Source of the DNA: Clostridia bacterium
Lineage (GTDB): Bacteria > Bacillota > Clostridia > Oscillospirales > Acutalibacteraceae
Length of the DNA stretch: 5,458 nt
Assembly (NCBI GenBank): GCA_900768035.1
Contig: CAAGBH010000056.1
Span: 1 to 5,458 of the forward strand
Direction of reading: 5' to 3'
Shown: positions 1 to 5,458 of the stretch, piece by piece
Numbering within the stretch: position 1 is the first letter of the stretch
Layout of the letters: each line of letters begins with the position of its first letter
The notes under the pieces: model-generated
What the model was told of the DNA's origin: nothing
Databases searched by the model: none
The model's input: the letters and a program-made list of their open reading frames with translations, nothing else
Program-made: the position numbers and the translations under genes

Positions 1-1615
1 CCGAACGCCCTAAAACAAATAATGTTCTGTCAAAAACCGAGCGGATTATAACCTTAATAATCTGTGGTTTTCGGTAGGGCGGAAGTTCAAGGGTATATGA
101 TGACGGCTCGCCTTTTAAAATAGTTTTTGAAAGAAGTTTTGTTATAACAAAGGTTGCCGTAATACCCAAAAGAATAACTGAGGTTAAAATCAGCGATGAA
201 AGAATACTGTATTTAAAACCGCTTCCAAATACAAAAAACATAGTAATTATTGCAATGATAGTTGGAAAACGTCCATTGCAAGGAACGAAATTGTTAGTAA
301 GAATAGCGAGAAGTCTTTCTCTTTTGGAGTCTATAATTCTGCAACCTGTAACACCTACTGCATTGCAACCGAAACCCATACACATTGTAAGCGCTTGCTT
401 TCCGCAAGCGTTACATTTTTTTAAAGGTTTATCGAGATTGTATGCAATTCTCGGAAGATAGCCTGAGTCTTCAAGTAAAGTGAAAAGCGGAAAGAAAATC
501 GCCATAGGCGGAAGCATCACCGCAACCACCCACGAAAGTGTCCGCCATACCCCTAAAACAAGACTTTCGTATAACCATTCGGGAGCATTTATATAGGTGG
601 AAAATCGGGTTAGTTTATTTTGGATATACATAAAAAAATCTGAAAGCAATGCCGACGGATAATTCGCACCGCTTATGGTTATCCAAAATATTAACCCTAA
701 AAGCAAAATCATAACAGGATATCCGAAAGTTTTGCTTGTTAAAAAGCGGTCGATTTTGCGGTCTTTTGACTGATATGGGTTGTCTTCAGAAGAAACCACA
801 TCTTTACAGATGTTTTCGGCAGATAAAACCAAAGCCGAAACTACTATATCCTTTAATTTTTCACCCCAAACGCCGTTTTCTTTAAGATAAATGTTTGCTC
901 TGTCGAGCGCATTGCATATATTTTCGTCTTCCAAAAAAGATTTTAGTTCTTTTTTCATTAAGTTGTCATTCTCGAGAAGTTTGAGCGCAAGCCAACGGGG
1001 GTTGATTTTTTGGTCGCTTTTTTCTTTTAATACTGGTGTTAAAATATTAATAGCATTCTCTATTATGTCGGGATAACGGACAGAAAAGAAAGTGTTATTT
1101 TCTTTTTCTAATAGTGATTTATCGAGTGTTTTAAGTAAGTTTAAAATGCTTTTTTTCTTTCGGGCAATAGTGCCGACAACCTGTACGCCCAATTTTTGAG
1201 AGAGTAAATCCAAATCAATTTTTATTTTCTTTCTTTTGGCTTCGTCCAATAAATTGACACAAACAATAACATTTTTTGAAATTTCCATTGTTTGCAAAAC
1301 AAGGTTTAAGTTCCGTTCAAGACAGGTGGCATCACAAACAACCACAACCGCTTGCGGATGTTCAAAACATAAGAAGTTTCGTGCAACTTCTTCTTCGGCA
1401 GAGTGCGCCATAAGGGAATAAGTACCCGGTATATCAACCAGCGTGTAAGAAAAATTATCGCTTTCACAGTAGCCTTTGGTGTTGCTGACGGTTTTTCCCG
1501 CCCAGTTGCCTGTATGTTGATTCATACCTGTAAGCGCATTAAAAAGTGTGCTTTTGCCAACATTTGGGTTACCCGCTATCGCAACTGTTATGTTCTGTTT
1601 TGTGTCTATTCCCAT
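1..1615 (-). CDS. feoB: Ferrous iron transporter FeoB, 3' end cut off by window start
   Basis: FeoB imports Fe(II) across the cytoplasmic membrane using an N-terminal GTP-binding domain joined to a helical membrane domain. Reading the minus strand from ATG at 1615 gives 538 uninterrupted codons to the window edge; family members are usually about 600-750 residues, so the C-terminal part is missing. The G domain shows G1 GNPNVGKST (15-23), the switch-I region HTGNWAGKTV (34-43), G3 DIPG (61-64), G4 NLLD (121-124) and a G5-like TIAR segment (149-152). The membrane part starts near residue 297, after a DRFLTSKTFGYP stretch, and contains LEDSGYLPR (381-389). The core motifs are of clostridial type: CNAC (401-404), GFGCNAVGV (414-422) and VPCNGRFP (444-451) in place of the enterobacterial MSCSARLP. 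ELPPYRKP lies near residues 510-517. The start codon overlaps the end of feoA by 10 bases, with AAGGA 9 bases upstream, indicating translational coupling. No FeoC is seen. Confidence 0.97.
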   Translation of the reverse strand, partial: MGIDTKQNITVAIAGNPNVGKSTLFNALTGMNQHTGNWAGKTVSNTKGYCESDNFSYTLVDIPGTYSLMAHSAEEEVARNFLCFEHPQAVVVVCDATCLERNLNLVLQTMEISKNVIVCVNLLDEAKRKKIKIDLDLLSQKLGVQVVGTIARKKKSILNLLKTLDKSLLEKENNTFFSVRYPDIIENAINILTPVLKEKSDQKINPRWLALKLLENDNLMKKELKSFLEDENICNALDRANIYLKENGVWGEKLKDIVVSALVLSAENICKDVVSSEDNPYQSKDRKIDRFLTSKTFGYPVMILLLGLIFWITISGANYPSALLSDFFMYIQNKLTRFSTYINAPEWLYESLVLGVWRTLSWVVAVMLPPMAIFFPLFTLLEDSGYLPRIAYNLDKPLKKCNACGKQALTMCMGFGCNAVGVTGCRIIDSKRERLLAILTNNFVPCNGRFPTIIAIITMFFVFGSGFKYSILSSLILTSVILLGITATFVITKLLSKTILKGEPSSYTLELPPYRKPQIIKVIIRSVFDRTLFVLGRS

Positions 1616-1845
1616 AATGCCACATCCTTTATAAGTATGTTTTTGCAGTCTTCACTACGAATGGCTATGACCGCATTCCTTATTAAAAATGCTTTGGGGT
1701 CGCCTTGCGGACTTTGACCTACACATATCACTTCGGTGTTCTCAATAAGTCCAATATCTAAAAGTCGGCGTCTCATACTGCCCGACGAAAGAATTTTATC
1801 AACAAGGCATTTTTCACCCGTTTTCAAATCAAAAAGATTCTTCAT
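1606..1845 (-). CDS. feoA: Ferrous iron transport accessory protein FeoA
   Basis: FeoA is a small cytosolic protein with an SH3-like beta-barrel that works with FeoB in Fe(II) uptake; its precise action is unsettled in the family. The product is 79 residues, a normal length. It shows the typical N-terminal (M)xxLxxLKxGEKxxV pattern, then RRRLLDIGLIENTEV (about 25-39), the loop QSPQGDPKAFLIRN, and IAIRSEDCKNI near the end. The frame is open six codons further upstream to an ATG at 1863, but the strong AGGAGG lies inside those codons and sits 6 bases before the ATG at 1845, so translation almost certainly begins at MKNLF. Its TAG stop lies 10 bases inside feoB, placing it as first gene of a feoAB operon. 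A sigma-A-like promoter is proposed about 60 bases upstream. Confidence 0.95.
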   Translation of the reverse strand: MKNLFDLKTGEKCLVDKILSSGSMRRRLLDIGLIENTEVICVGQSPQGDPKAFLIRNAVIAIRSEDCKNILIKDVALWE

Positions 1846-1857
1846 AAAAATCCTCCT
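1846..1857 (-). promoter_or_regulatory. Ribosome binding site deciding the feoA start
   Basis: The minus strand carries AGGAGG (1852-1857) followed by six bases and ATG at 1845. This is a full anti-16S match at ideal spacing, and it falls within the first codons of the longer open frame from 1863. It supports the 79-residue product rather than an 85-residue one. Confidence 0.9.
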
Positions 1858-1890
1858 ATACATTCTATACTATTCTTTAGAGCAGAGTTT

Positions 1891-1920
1891 GTCATAAACA
1901 AAGGTTTGCTTGCATAATAT
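1891..1920 (+). promoter_or_regulatory. Predicted mother-cell sigma-E promoter for spoIVA
   Basis: GTCATAA (1891-1897), a 15-base spacer and CATAATAT (1913-1920) resemble the sigma-E pattern of an ATA-containing -35 and a CATACAAT-like -10. spoIVA is a known sigma-E regulon gene in Bacillus subtilis, so this is the expected promoter class. The predicted start is near 1927, giving a leader of about 35 bases. The -10 departs from consensus at its fifth and seventh bases, so the call is moderate. Confidence 0.5.
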
Positions 1921-1939
1921 TTTACAAAGAATGAGTCAA
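1911..1939 (-). promoter_or_regulatory. Predicted sigma-A promoter for feoAB
   Basis: On the minus strand TTGACT (1934-1939, 5 of 6 to consensus) is followed by a 17-base spacer and TATGCA (1911-1916, 4 of 6). Transcription would start near 1904, giving a leader of about 59 bases. A better -10 match, TATTAT, lies slightly upstream but would leave only 14 bases of spacer. I see no clear Fur or DtxR-type 19-base palindrome. The element overlaps the predicted spoIVA promoter on the other strand. Confidence 0.45.
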
Positions 1940-1961
1940 TCAAAAACGGAGGAAATAAGTT

Positions 1962-3440
1962 ATGAACAGAACAAATATATATGAGGATATTGCCGAGCGT
2001 ACGGGAGGGGATATTTACATAGGTATTGTGGGCCCTGTGAGAACAGGCAAATCCACCTTTATCAAACAGTTTATGGATAAACTTGTGCTTCCTAATATGT
2101 CGGGTGAATATCAGAAAGAGCGTGCTATTGACGAATTGCCGCAATCCTCCTCCGGCAGAACAATAATGACTACCGAGCCTAAATTTATCCCTGAAAAATC
2201 TGCTCAAATCAGTATCGACGGTTCGGCTAAAATGAATGTAAGACTTATCGACTGTGTAGGATACATAGTGCCGAGCGCTTTGGGATATATAGAGGGTTCA
2301 GAACCAAGAATGGTTATGACACCTTGGTTTAAAGAACAAATCCCTTTTAATATGGCGGCAGAAATCGGCACGCAAAAGGTTATAAACGAACATTCAACAA
2401 TCGGTCTTGTGATAACTACTGACGGAAGTATCAGCGATATTCCTCGTGAAGAATATGCCGAGGCGGAAGAACGGGTTATAGGTGAACTAAAAACCATAAA
2501 TAAACCGTTTATAGTTTTGCTCAACTGTATGTATCCCGAGTCTGTGGAAGCCAAAAATATGGCTGACGAACTGACCGAAAAATACGGTGTGCCTGTAACG
2601 CCTATTAACTGTTTGGAACTCGGCGAAGATGATATTAAAAATATTCTTGCAAAGATACTTTTCGAATTTCCTATAAAAGAAATCAATGTCTGCTATCCCC
2701 GTTGGATAAACGCTTTGCCGACGGAACATACTTTGAGATGCGAAGTGGTTAAAGGAATAAAAGAAGCTGCAAAAGATATAAGCCATATTCGTGATGTGGC
2801 GATGTTTGAGAGCGGTTTCAATGATTGCGAAAGTATTGATTCTGTGCATATCGATAGTGTAAATCTCGGTGTGGGCAGTGCGGATGTTTGTCTTAATATC
2901 AAGCAGTCGCTTTTCTATAAGATTTTAACCGAGGTTTCAGGTCTTGAAATTAATGATGAGCAAGAACTTATGGAAACCGTAAAAGAACTCGCTTTAATGA
3001 AAAAAGAATATAGCAAGGTTAAAGGTGCGCTTGACGAGGTAGAAGCAACGGGTTATGGTATAATAATGCCCGATATTGAAGAACTGGCTTTGGAAGAACC
3101 GGAAATTGTAAAACAGGGTGGGCGCTATGGGGTAAGACTTCGTGCGTCGGCACCGTCAATACATTTAATGAAAGCCAATATCACAACCGAGGTTAGTCCC
3201 ATTGTGGGAAGTGAAAAACAATCGGAAGACCTTGTTATGTATCTCTTGAGCGGATTTGAAGAAGACCCTGTGAAAATTTGGGATTCAAATATATTCGGTA
3301 AATCTCTGCACGAACTTGTGAATGAGGGACTCCATACCAAGTTAGCAAGAATGCCTGTAGATGCGAGAATGCGTGTTCAGGAAACAATTGAAAGGGTTAT
3401 AAACGAGGGCTGTAACGGTCTTGTGTGTATACTTTTATAA
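1962..3440 (+). CDS. spoIVA: Stage IV sporulation protein A, spore coat morphogenetic ATPase
   Basis: SpoIVA is a mother-cell protein that binds the outer forespore surface through SpoVM, hydrolyses ATP and polymerises irreversibly into the basement layer on which the coat is built; it is also needed for cortex formation. The 492-residue length equals that of the B. subtilis protein as I recall it. Visible features are Walker A GPVRTGKST (24-32), the sensor-threonine segment MTTEPKF (69-75, with T70 and T71 at the B. subtilis positions), Walker B-like LIDCVGY (95-101, D97), TTDGSISDIPREEY (152-165) and the beta-strand PFIVLLN (182-188) where GTPases carry NKxD. The remainder, about 240-492, is the middle and C-terminal region typical of the family, ending in a hydrophobic CILL tail. 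The start is supported by GGAGGA (1948-1953) 8 bases upstream. It is monocistronic: a sigma-E-like promoter precedes it and a strong terminator follows. Confidence 0.98.
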   Translation: MNRTNIYEDIAERTGGDIYIGIVGPVRTGKSTFIKQFMDKLVLPNMSGEYQKERAIDELPQSSSGRTIMTTEPKFIPEKSAQISIDGSAKMNVRLIDCVGYIVPSALGYIEGSEPRMVMTPWFKEQIPFNMAAEIGTQKVINEHSTIGLVITTDGSISDIPREEYAEAEERVIGELKTINKPFIVLLNCMYPESVEAKNMADELTEKYGVPVTPINCLELGEDDIKNILAKILFEFPIKEINVCYPRWINALPTEHTLRCEVVKGIKEAAKDISHIRDVAMFESGFNDCESIDSVHIDSVNLGVGSADVCLNIKQSLFYKILTEVSGLEINDEQELMETVKELALMKKEYSKVKGALDEVEATGYGIIMPDIEELALEEPEIVKQGGRYGVRLRASAPSIHLMKANITTEVSPIVGSEKQSEDLVMYLLSGFEEDPVKIWDSNIFGKSLHELVNEGLHTKLARMPVDARMRVQETIERVINEGCNGLVCILL

Positions 3441-3470
3441 TTCGTAATGCGGAATGCGTAATTCGTAATT
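3439..3470. repeat. Heptanucleotide tandem array after spoIVA
   Basis: Four full units of consensus AAT(T/G)CG(T/G) run end to end at 3439-3445, 3446-3452, 3453-3459 and 3460-3466, followed by a partial unit AATT. The outer two units are identical (AATTCGT) and the inner two differ at the fourth base. The first unit begins inside the TAA stop of spoIVA. The array lies just before the terminator and is non-coding. It may be a seven-base simple repeat or the remnant of a small mobile repeat; the sequence alone does not decide. Confidence 0.7.
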
Positions 3471-3483
3471 ATATTGCATATAA

Positions 3484-3511
3484 AAAAGCCACGGAAATTT
3501 CCGTGGCTTTT
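3484..3511. terminator. Bidirectional intrinsic terminator between spoIVA and guaB
   Basis: A perfect 28-base palindrome, with half-site AAAAGCCACGGAAA and no mismatch, is centred between 3497 and 3498. As RNA it forms a GC-rich GCCACGG stem with an AAAUUU loop, followed by UUUU on the plus strand and by six U on the minus strand. It lies 43 bases after the spoIVA stop and 13 bases after the guaB stop, so one element can end both convergent transcripts. Confidence 0.95.
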
Positions 3512-3524
3512 AATGTACTTTTAA

Positions 3525-5033
3525 TTATTTAATTGTTCCAACTGAAGTTTCCTTTTGGATAACGTCGTGTGCGCCGCCTTCAACAATACTTGTTGCAGAA
3601 ACGAGTGTGAGTTTTGCTTTCTTTTGAAGTTCGGGGATTGTTAAAGCACCGCAGTTGCACATTGTTGACTTAACCTTTGAAAGTGAAAGGGCAACATTGT
3701 CTTTCAAAGAACCTGCATAAGGAACATAAGAATCAACGCCCTCTTCGAATGACAACTTCTTGTCACCGCCTAAGTCATAACGTTGCCAGTTTCTTGCACG
3801 GTTAGAGCCTTCGCCCCAATATTCTTTATAATAGTTGCCGTTAATCGCAATCTTATTTGTCGGGCTTTCGTCAAAGCGAGCAAAATAGCGACCGAGCATC
3901 ATAAAGTCAGCGCCCATTGCAAGAGCAAGTGTTATATGGTGGTCGTAAACGATACCGCCGTCAGAGCAAACAGGAATATAAACGCCTGTCTTTTCATAAT
4001 ATTCGTCACGGGCAGCACAAACATCAATAAGAGCGGTTGCCTGACCTCTACCGATACCTTTGGTTTCACGGGTGATACAAATAGAACCGCCGCCGATACC
4101 AACCTTAATAAAGTCAGCGCCTGCTTCTGCAAGGAACAAGAAACCGTCTTTATCAACAACGTTACCTGCGCCAACCTTAACGGTGTCACCGTATTTTTCA
4201 CGGATAAATGCAATAGTTCTTGACTGCCATTCGCTGAAACCTTCAGAAGAGTCAATACAAAGAACATCAGCGCCTGCTTCAACCAACGCAGGAACACGCT
4301 CTTCATAGTCACGGGTGTTGATACCTGCACCTACAACATAACGCTTGTCCTTATCAAGCAATTCGTTGGGGTTTGATTTGTGAGCATCATAGTCCTTACG
4401 GAATACGAAATATTTAAGATTGCCGTTTTTATCAACTATCGGCAAAGAATTTAATTTATTATCCCAAATAATATCATTGGCTTGTTTCAAAGTGGTGGTT
4501 TCATCTGCTACTACCAATTTTTCAAGTGGAGTCATAAACTCTTTAACCTTAACATCGGTAGACATACGGCTCACACGGTAATCTCTGCTTGTAACGATAC
4601 CTAAAAGTTTTCCGTTTGCAGTGCCGTCAGAGGTTACAGCAACGGTTGAATAGCCGTTCTTTTCCTTGAGGGCTAAAATATCTGCCAATGTGCTTTCAGG
4701 TGTTACATTCGAATCACTAACAACAAAACCTGCTTTATAAGATTTAGCACGGGCAACCATTGCGGCTTCATCTTCGATAGACTGTGAACCATAGATGAAA
4801 GATACGCCGCCTTCACGTGCAAGCGCTACTGCCAATCTGTCACCTGAAACCGACTGCATTATTGCAGAAGTCATAGGTATATTCATTGAAATGGCAGGTT
4901 CTTCACCCTTTTTGAATTTTACAAGCGGGGTTTTTAAAGAAACATTAGCGGGAATACATTCGCTTGAAGAATATCCCGGAACTAATAGGTACTCATTAAA
5001 TGTGTGTGAAACCTCGTTAAAATAATAAGCCAT
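3525..5033 (-). CDS. guaB: IMP dehydrogenase with CBS domain pair
   Basis: This enzyme oxidises IMP to XMP with NAD+, the committed step of guanine nucleotide synthesis. The 502-residue product is a TIM barrel interrupted by a Bateman module (two CBS repeats, about 103-219, including VTSRDY at 148-152 and FMTPLEKLVV at 166-175). Active-site features are D261, the GAG loop (288-290), GIGGGSIC with catalytic Cys319, SDGG with D358, GR with R382, the flap ending in Arg418-Tyr419, and E431 in SFEEGVDSY. The Arg-Tyr pair activates the water in known IMP dehydrogenases, so a GMP reductase is excluded. The N-terminus MAYYFNEVSHTFNEYLL, the C-terminal CNCGALTIPELQ segment and all these residue numbers match the Tritrichomonas foetus enzyme as I remember it, rather than the usual bacillar GuaB of about 488 residues. 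AAGGAG (5043-5048) lies 9 bases before the ATG. It stands alone, convergent to spoIVA and divergent from rpsB. Confidence 0.97.
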   Translation of the reverse strand: MAYYFNEVSHTFNEYLLVPGYSSSECIPANVSLKTPLVKFKKGEEPAISMNIPMTSAIMQSVSGDRLAVALAREGGVSFIYGSQSIEDEAAMVARAKSYKAGFVVSDSNVTPESTLADILALKEKNGYSTVAVTSDGTANGKLLGIVTSRDYRVSRMSTDVKVKEFMTPLEKLVVADETTTLKQANDIIWDNKLNSLPIVDKNGNLKYFVFRKDYDAHKSNPNELLDKDKRYVVGAGINTRDYEERVPALVEAGADVLCIDSSEGFSEWQSRTIAFIREKYGDTVKVGAGNVVDKDGFLFLAEAGADFIKVGIGGGSICITRETKGIGRGQATALIDVCAARDEYYEKTGVYIPVCSDGGIVYDHHITLALAMGADFMMLGRYFARFDESPTNKIAINGNYYKEYWGEGSNRARNWQRYDLGGDKKLSFEEGVDSYVPYAGSLKDNVALSLSKVKSTMCNCGALTIPELQKKAKLTLVSATSIVEGGAHDVIQKETSVGTIK

Positions 5034-5068
5034 TTGATATTACTCCTTATAATTTAGTTATTATATCA

Positions 5069-5097
5069 ATTATATACATTTTGTAAGCAGATGTCAA
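5069..5097 (-). promoter_or_regulatory. Perfect consensus sigma-A promoter of guaB
   Basis: On the minus strand TTGACA (5092-5097), exactly 17 bases and TATAAT (5069-5074) match the vegetative consensus at all twelve positions. The predicted start is near 5062, giving a leader of only about 29 bases. That is too short for a guanine or PRPP riboswitch aptamer, so any purine control would have to act through a protein or at initiation. Confidence 0.9.
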
Positions 5098-5120
5098 TTA
5101 AAAAAACTGTAAAATAATAC

Positions 5121-5149
5121 TTGATTTTTCGGTAATGATATGATATAAT
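5121..5149 (+). promoter_or_regulatory. Extended -10 sigma-A promoter of rpsB
   Basis: TTGATT (5121-5126, 4 of 6), a 17-base spacer and TATAAT (5144-5149) preceded by TG one base upstream (5141-5142) form an extended -10 promoter. The predicted start is near 5156. Its -35 is 23 bases from the -35 of the guaB promoter on the other strand, so the two are back to back without overlap. Confidence 0.85.
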
Positions 5150-5155
5150 TTATCG

Positions 5156-5280
5156 GCTACCGTGATGTAGCAAAAATATAACACACATTCCGTCTGCATT
5201 CGCAGGTGCCGTCAACTACTACGGGCGGTTTCCGTTTAGCATTAGGCGGGATGGAGGTAAAACCTTAGGAGGAAAAACAA
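5156..5280 (+). promoter_or_regulatory. Structured 5' leader of rpsB, candidate S2 autoregulatory element
   Basis: From the predicted transcript start to the rpsB ATG are about 125 untranslated bases. The RNA would begin directly in a hairpin GCTAC/GTAGC (5156-5171, six-base loop). A second hairpin pairs 5191-5197 with 5202-5208 (seven pairs, two G-U wobbles, loop ATTC). A third can pair CCGT (5209-5212) with ACGG (5221-5224). CCGT at 5160-5163 could compete for the same ACGG, giving an alternative fold. The stretch ends in AGGAGG (5267-5272), 8 bases before the start codon. Leaders of ribosomal protein operons often bind their own product; I infer that here from position and fold and do not recognise a named RNA family. 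Confidence 0.5.
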
Positions 5281-5458
5281 ATGGCAGTAGTATCAATGAA
5301 ACAGTTGCTTGAAGCAGGTGTTCACTTCGGACATCAGACAAGACGCTGGAACCCGAAAATGGCTGAGTACATTTTCACAGAAAGAAACGGTATCTATATT
5401 ATCGACCTTCAGAAAACCGTTAAGAAACTTAACGAGGCTTATATGTTCGTTCGTGACA
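5281..5458 (+). CDS. rpsB: 30S ribosomal protein S2, 3' end cut off by window end
   Basis: Ribosomal protein S2 binds late to the back of the small subunit, between head and body, and is needed with S1 for initiation. Only the first 59 residues are present of a usual length of about 230-260. The N-terminus is diagnostic: MAVVSMKQLLEAGVHFGHQTRRWNPKM, in which GVHFGHQTRRWNPKM is the S2 signature region, then YIFTERNGIYIIDLQKT. The start is fixed by AGGAGG at 5267-5272 with 8 bases of spacing. In most bacteria tsf (elongation factor Ts) follows rpsB; that would lie outside this window. Confidence 0.98.
   Translation, partial: MAVVSMKQLLEAGVHFGHQTRRWNPKMAEYIFTERNGIYIIDLQKTVKKLNEAYMFVRD

Noticed and set aside
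255..1076. Short plus-strand open frames (255-461, 891-1076)
   Set aside because: They lie antisense to feoB, which has clear motifs throughout; they lack ribosome binding sites and recognisable protein features.
1236..1717. Plus-strand open frames across the feoB start and feoA
   Set aside because: They are antisense to the feoB G domain and feoA; the translations show no family features.
1842..3340. Several minus-strand open frames of 69-160 codons within spoIVA
   Set aside because: They are shadow frames of a full-length, motif-complete spoIVA, with no ribosome binding sites of note.
3783..4330. Plus-strand frames (3783-4223, 4060-4308) and an alternate minus frame (3932-4330) inside guaB
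   Set aside because: The guaB frame carries the catalytic motifs across this whole stretch; the alternate frames have low-complexity translations.
4795..5025. Plus-strand frame of 76 codons near the guaB 5' end
   Set aside because: It is antisense to the conserved N-terminus of IMP dehydrogenase.
3525..5033. GMP reductase as an alternative identity for the 502-residue enzyme
   Set aside because: The CBS pair, the Arg418-Tyr419 flap dyad and the length are those of IMP dehydrogenase; GMP reductases are shorter, usually about 330-350 residues, and lack the dyad.
5034..5062. Guanine riboswitch in the guaB leader
   Set aside because: The predicted leader is about 29 bases, far shorter than a purine aptamer, and none of its conserved loop sequences are seen.
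5156..5280. T-box or small protein gene upstream of rpsB
   Set aside because: I find no T-box consensus element and no ATG with a ribosome binding site opening a reasonable frame before rpsB.

Overview
The window reads as chromosome of an AT-rich, endospore-forming, probably anaerobic member of the Clostridia. This rests on a full-length SpoIVA (found only in spore formers), a FeoB with the clostridial form of the membrane motifs, Firmicutes-strength AGGAGG ribosome binding sites and low GC content. I cannot name the species. No mobile element, tRNA, rRNA or CRISPR array is visible, and gene packing is tight and ordinary.

Layout: bases 1-1615 are the minus-strand gene for the ferrous iron transporter FeoB, missing its 3' end because the window begins inside it. 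It overlaps by 10 bases the upstream gene feoA (1606-1845), so the two form a translationally coupled operon. A gap of about 115 bases carries back-to-back predicted promoters for feoA and for the plus-strand sporulation gene spoIVA (1962-3440), with the two -10 elements overlapping. spoIVA and the convergent IMP dehydrogenase gene guaB (3525-5033, minus) share one perfect palindromic terminator (3484-3511), preceded by a small heptanucleotide tandem array that starts inside the spoIVA stop codon. guaB has a perfect consensus sigma-A promoter. Divergent from it is rpsB (ribosomal protein S2, from 5281, cut by the window end), with an extended -10 promoter and a leader of about 125 bases that can fold.

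The genes are functionally unrelated neighbours: iron uptake, spore coat assembly, guanine nucleotide synthesis and translation. The most notable points are: (i) the IMP dehydrogenase matches, residue number for residue number at every active-site position checked, the enzyme of the eukaryotic parasite Tritrichomonas foetus, which suggests gene transfer between bacteria and parabasalids; (ii) the structured rpsB leader, a candidate autoregulatory element; (iii) the overlapping iron-uptake and sporulation promoters; (iv) the heptamer array. I see no wholly new multi-gene system in this window.
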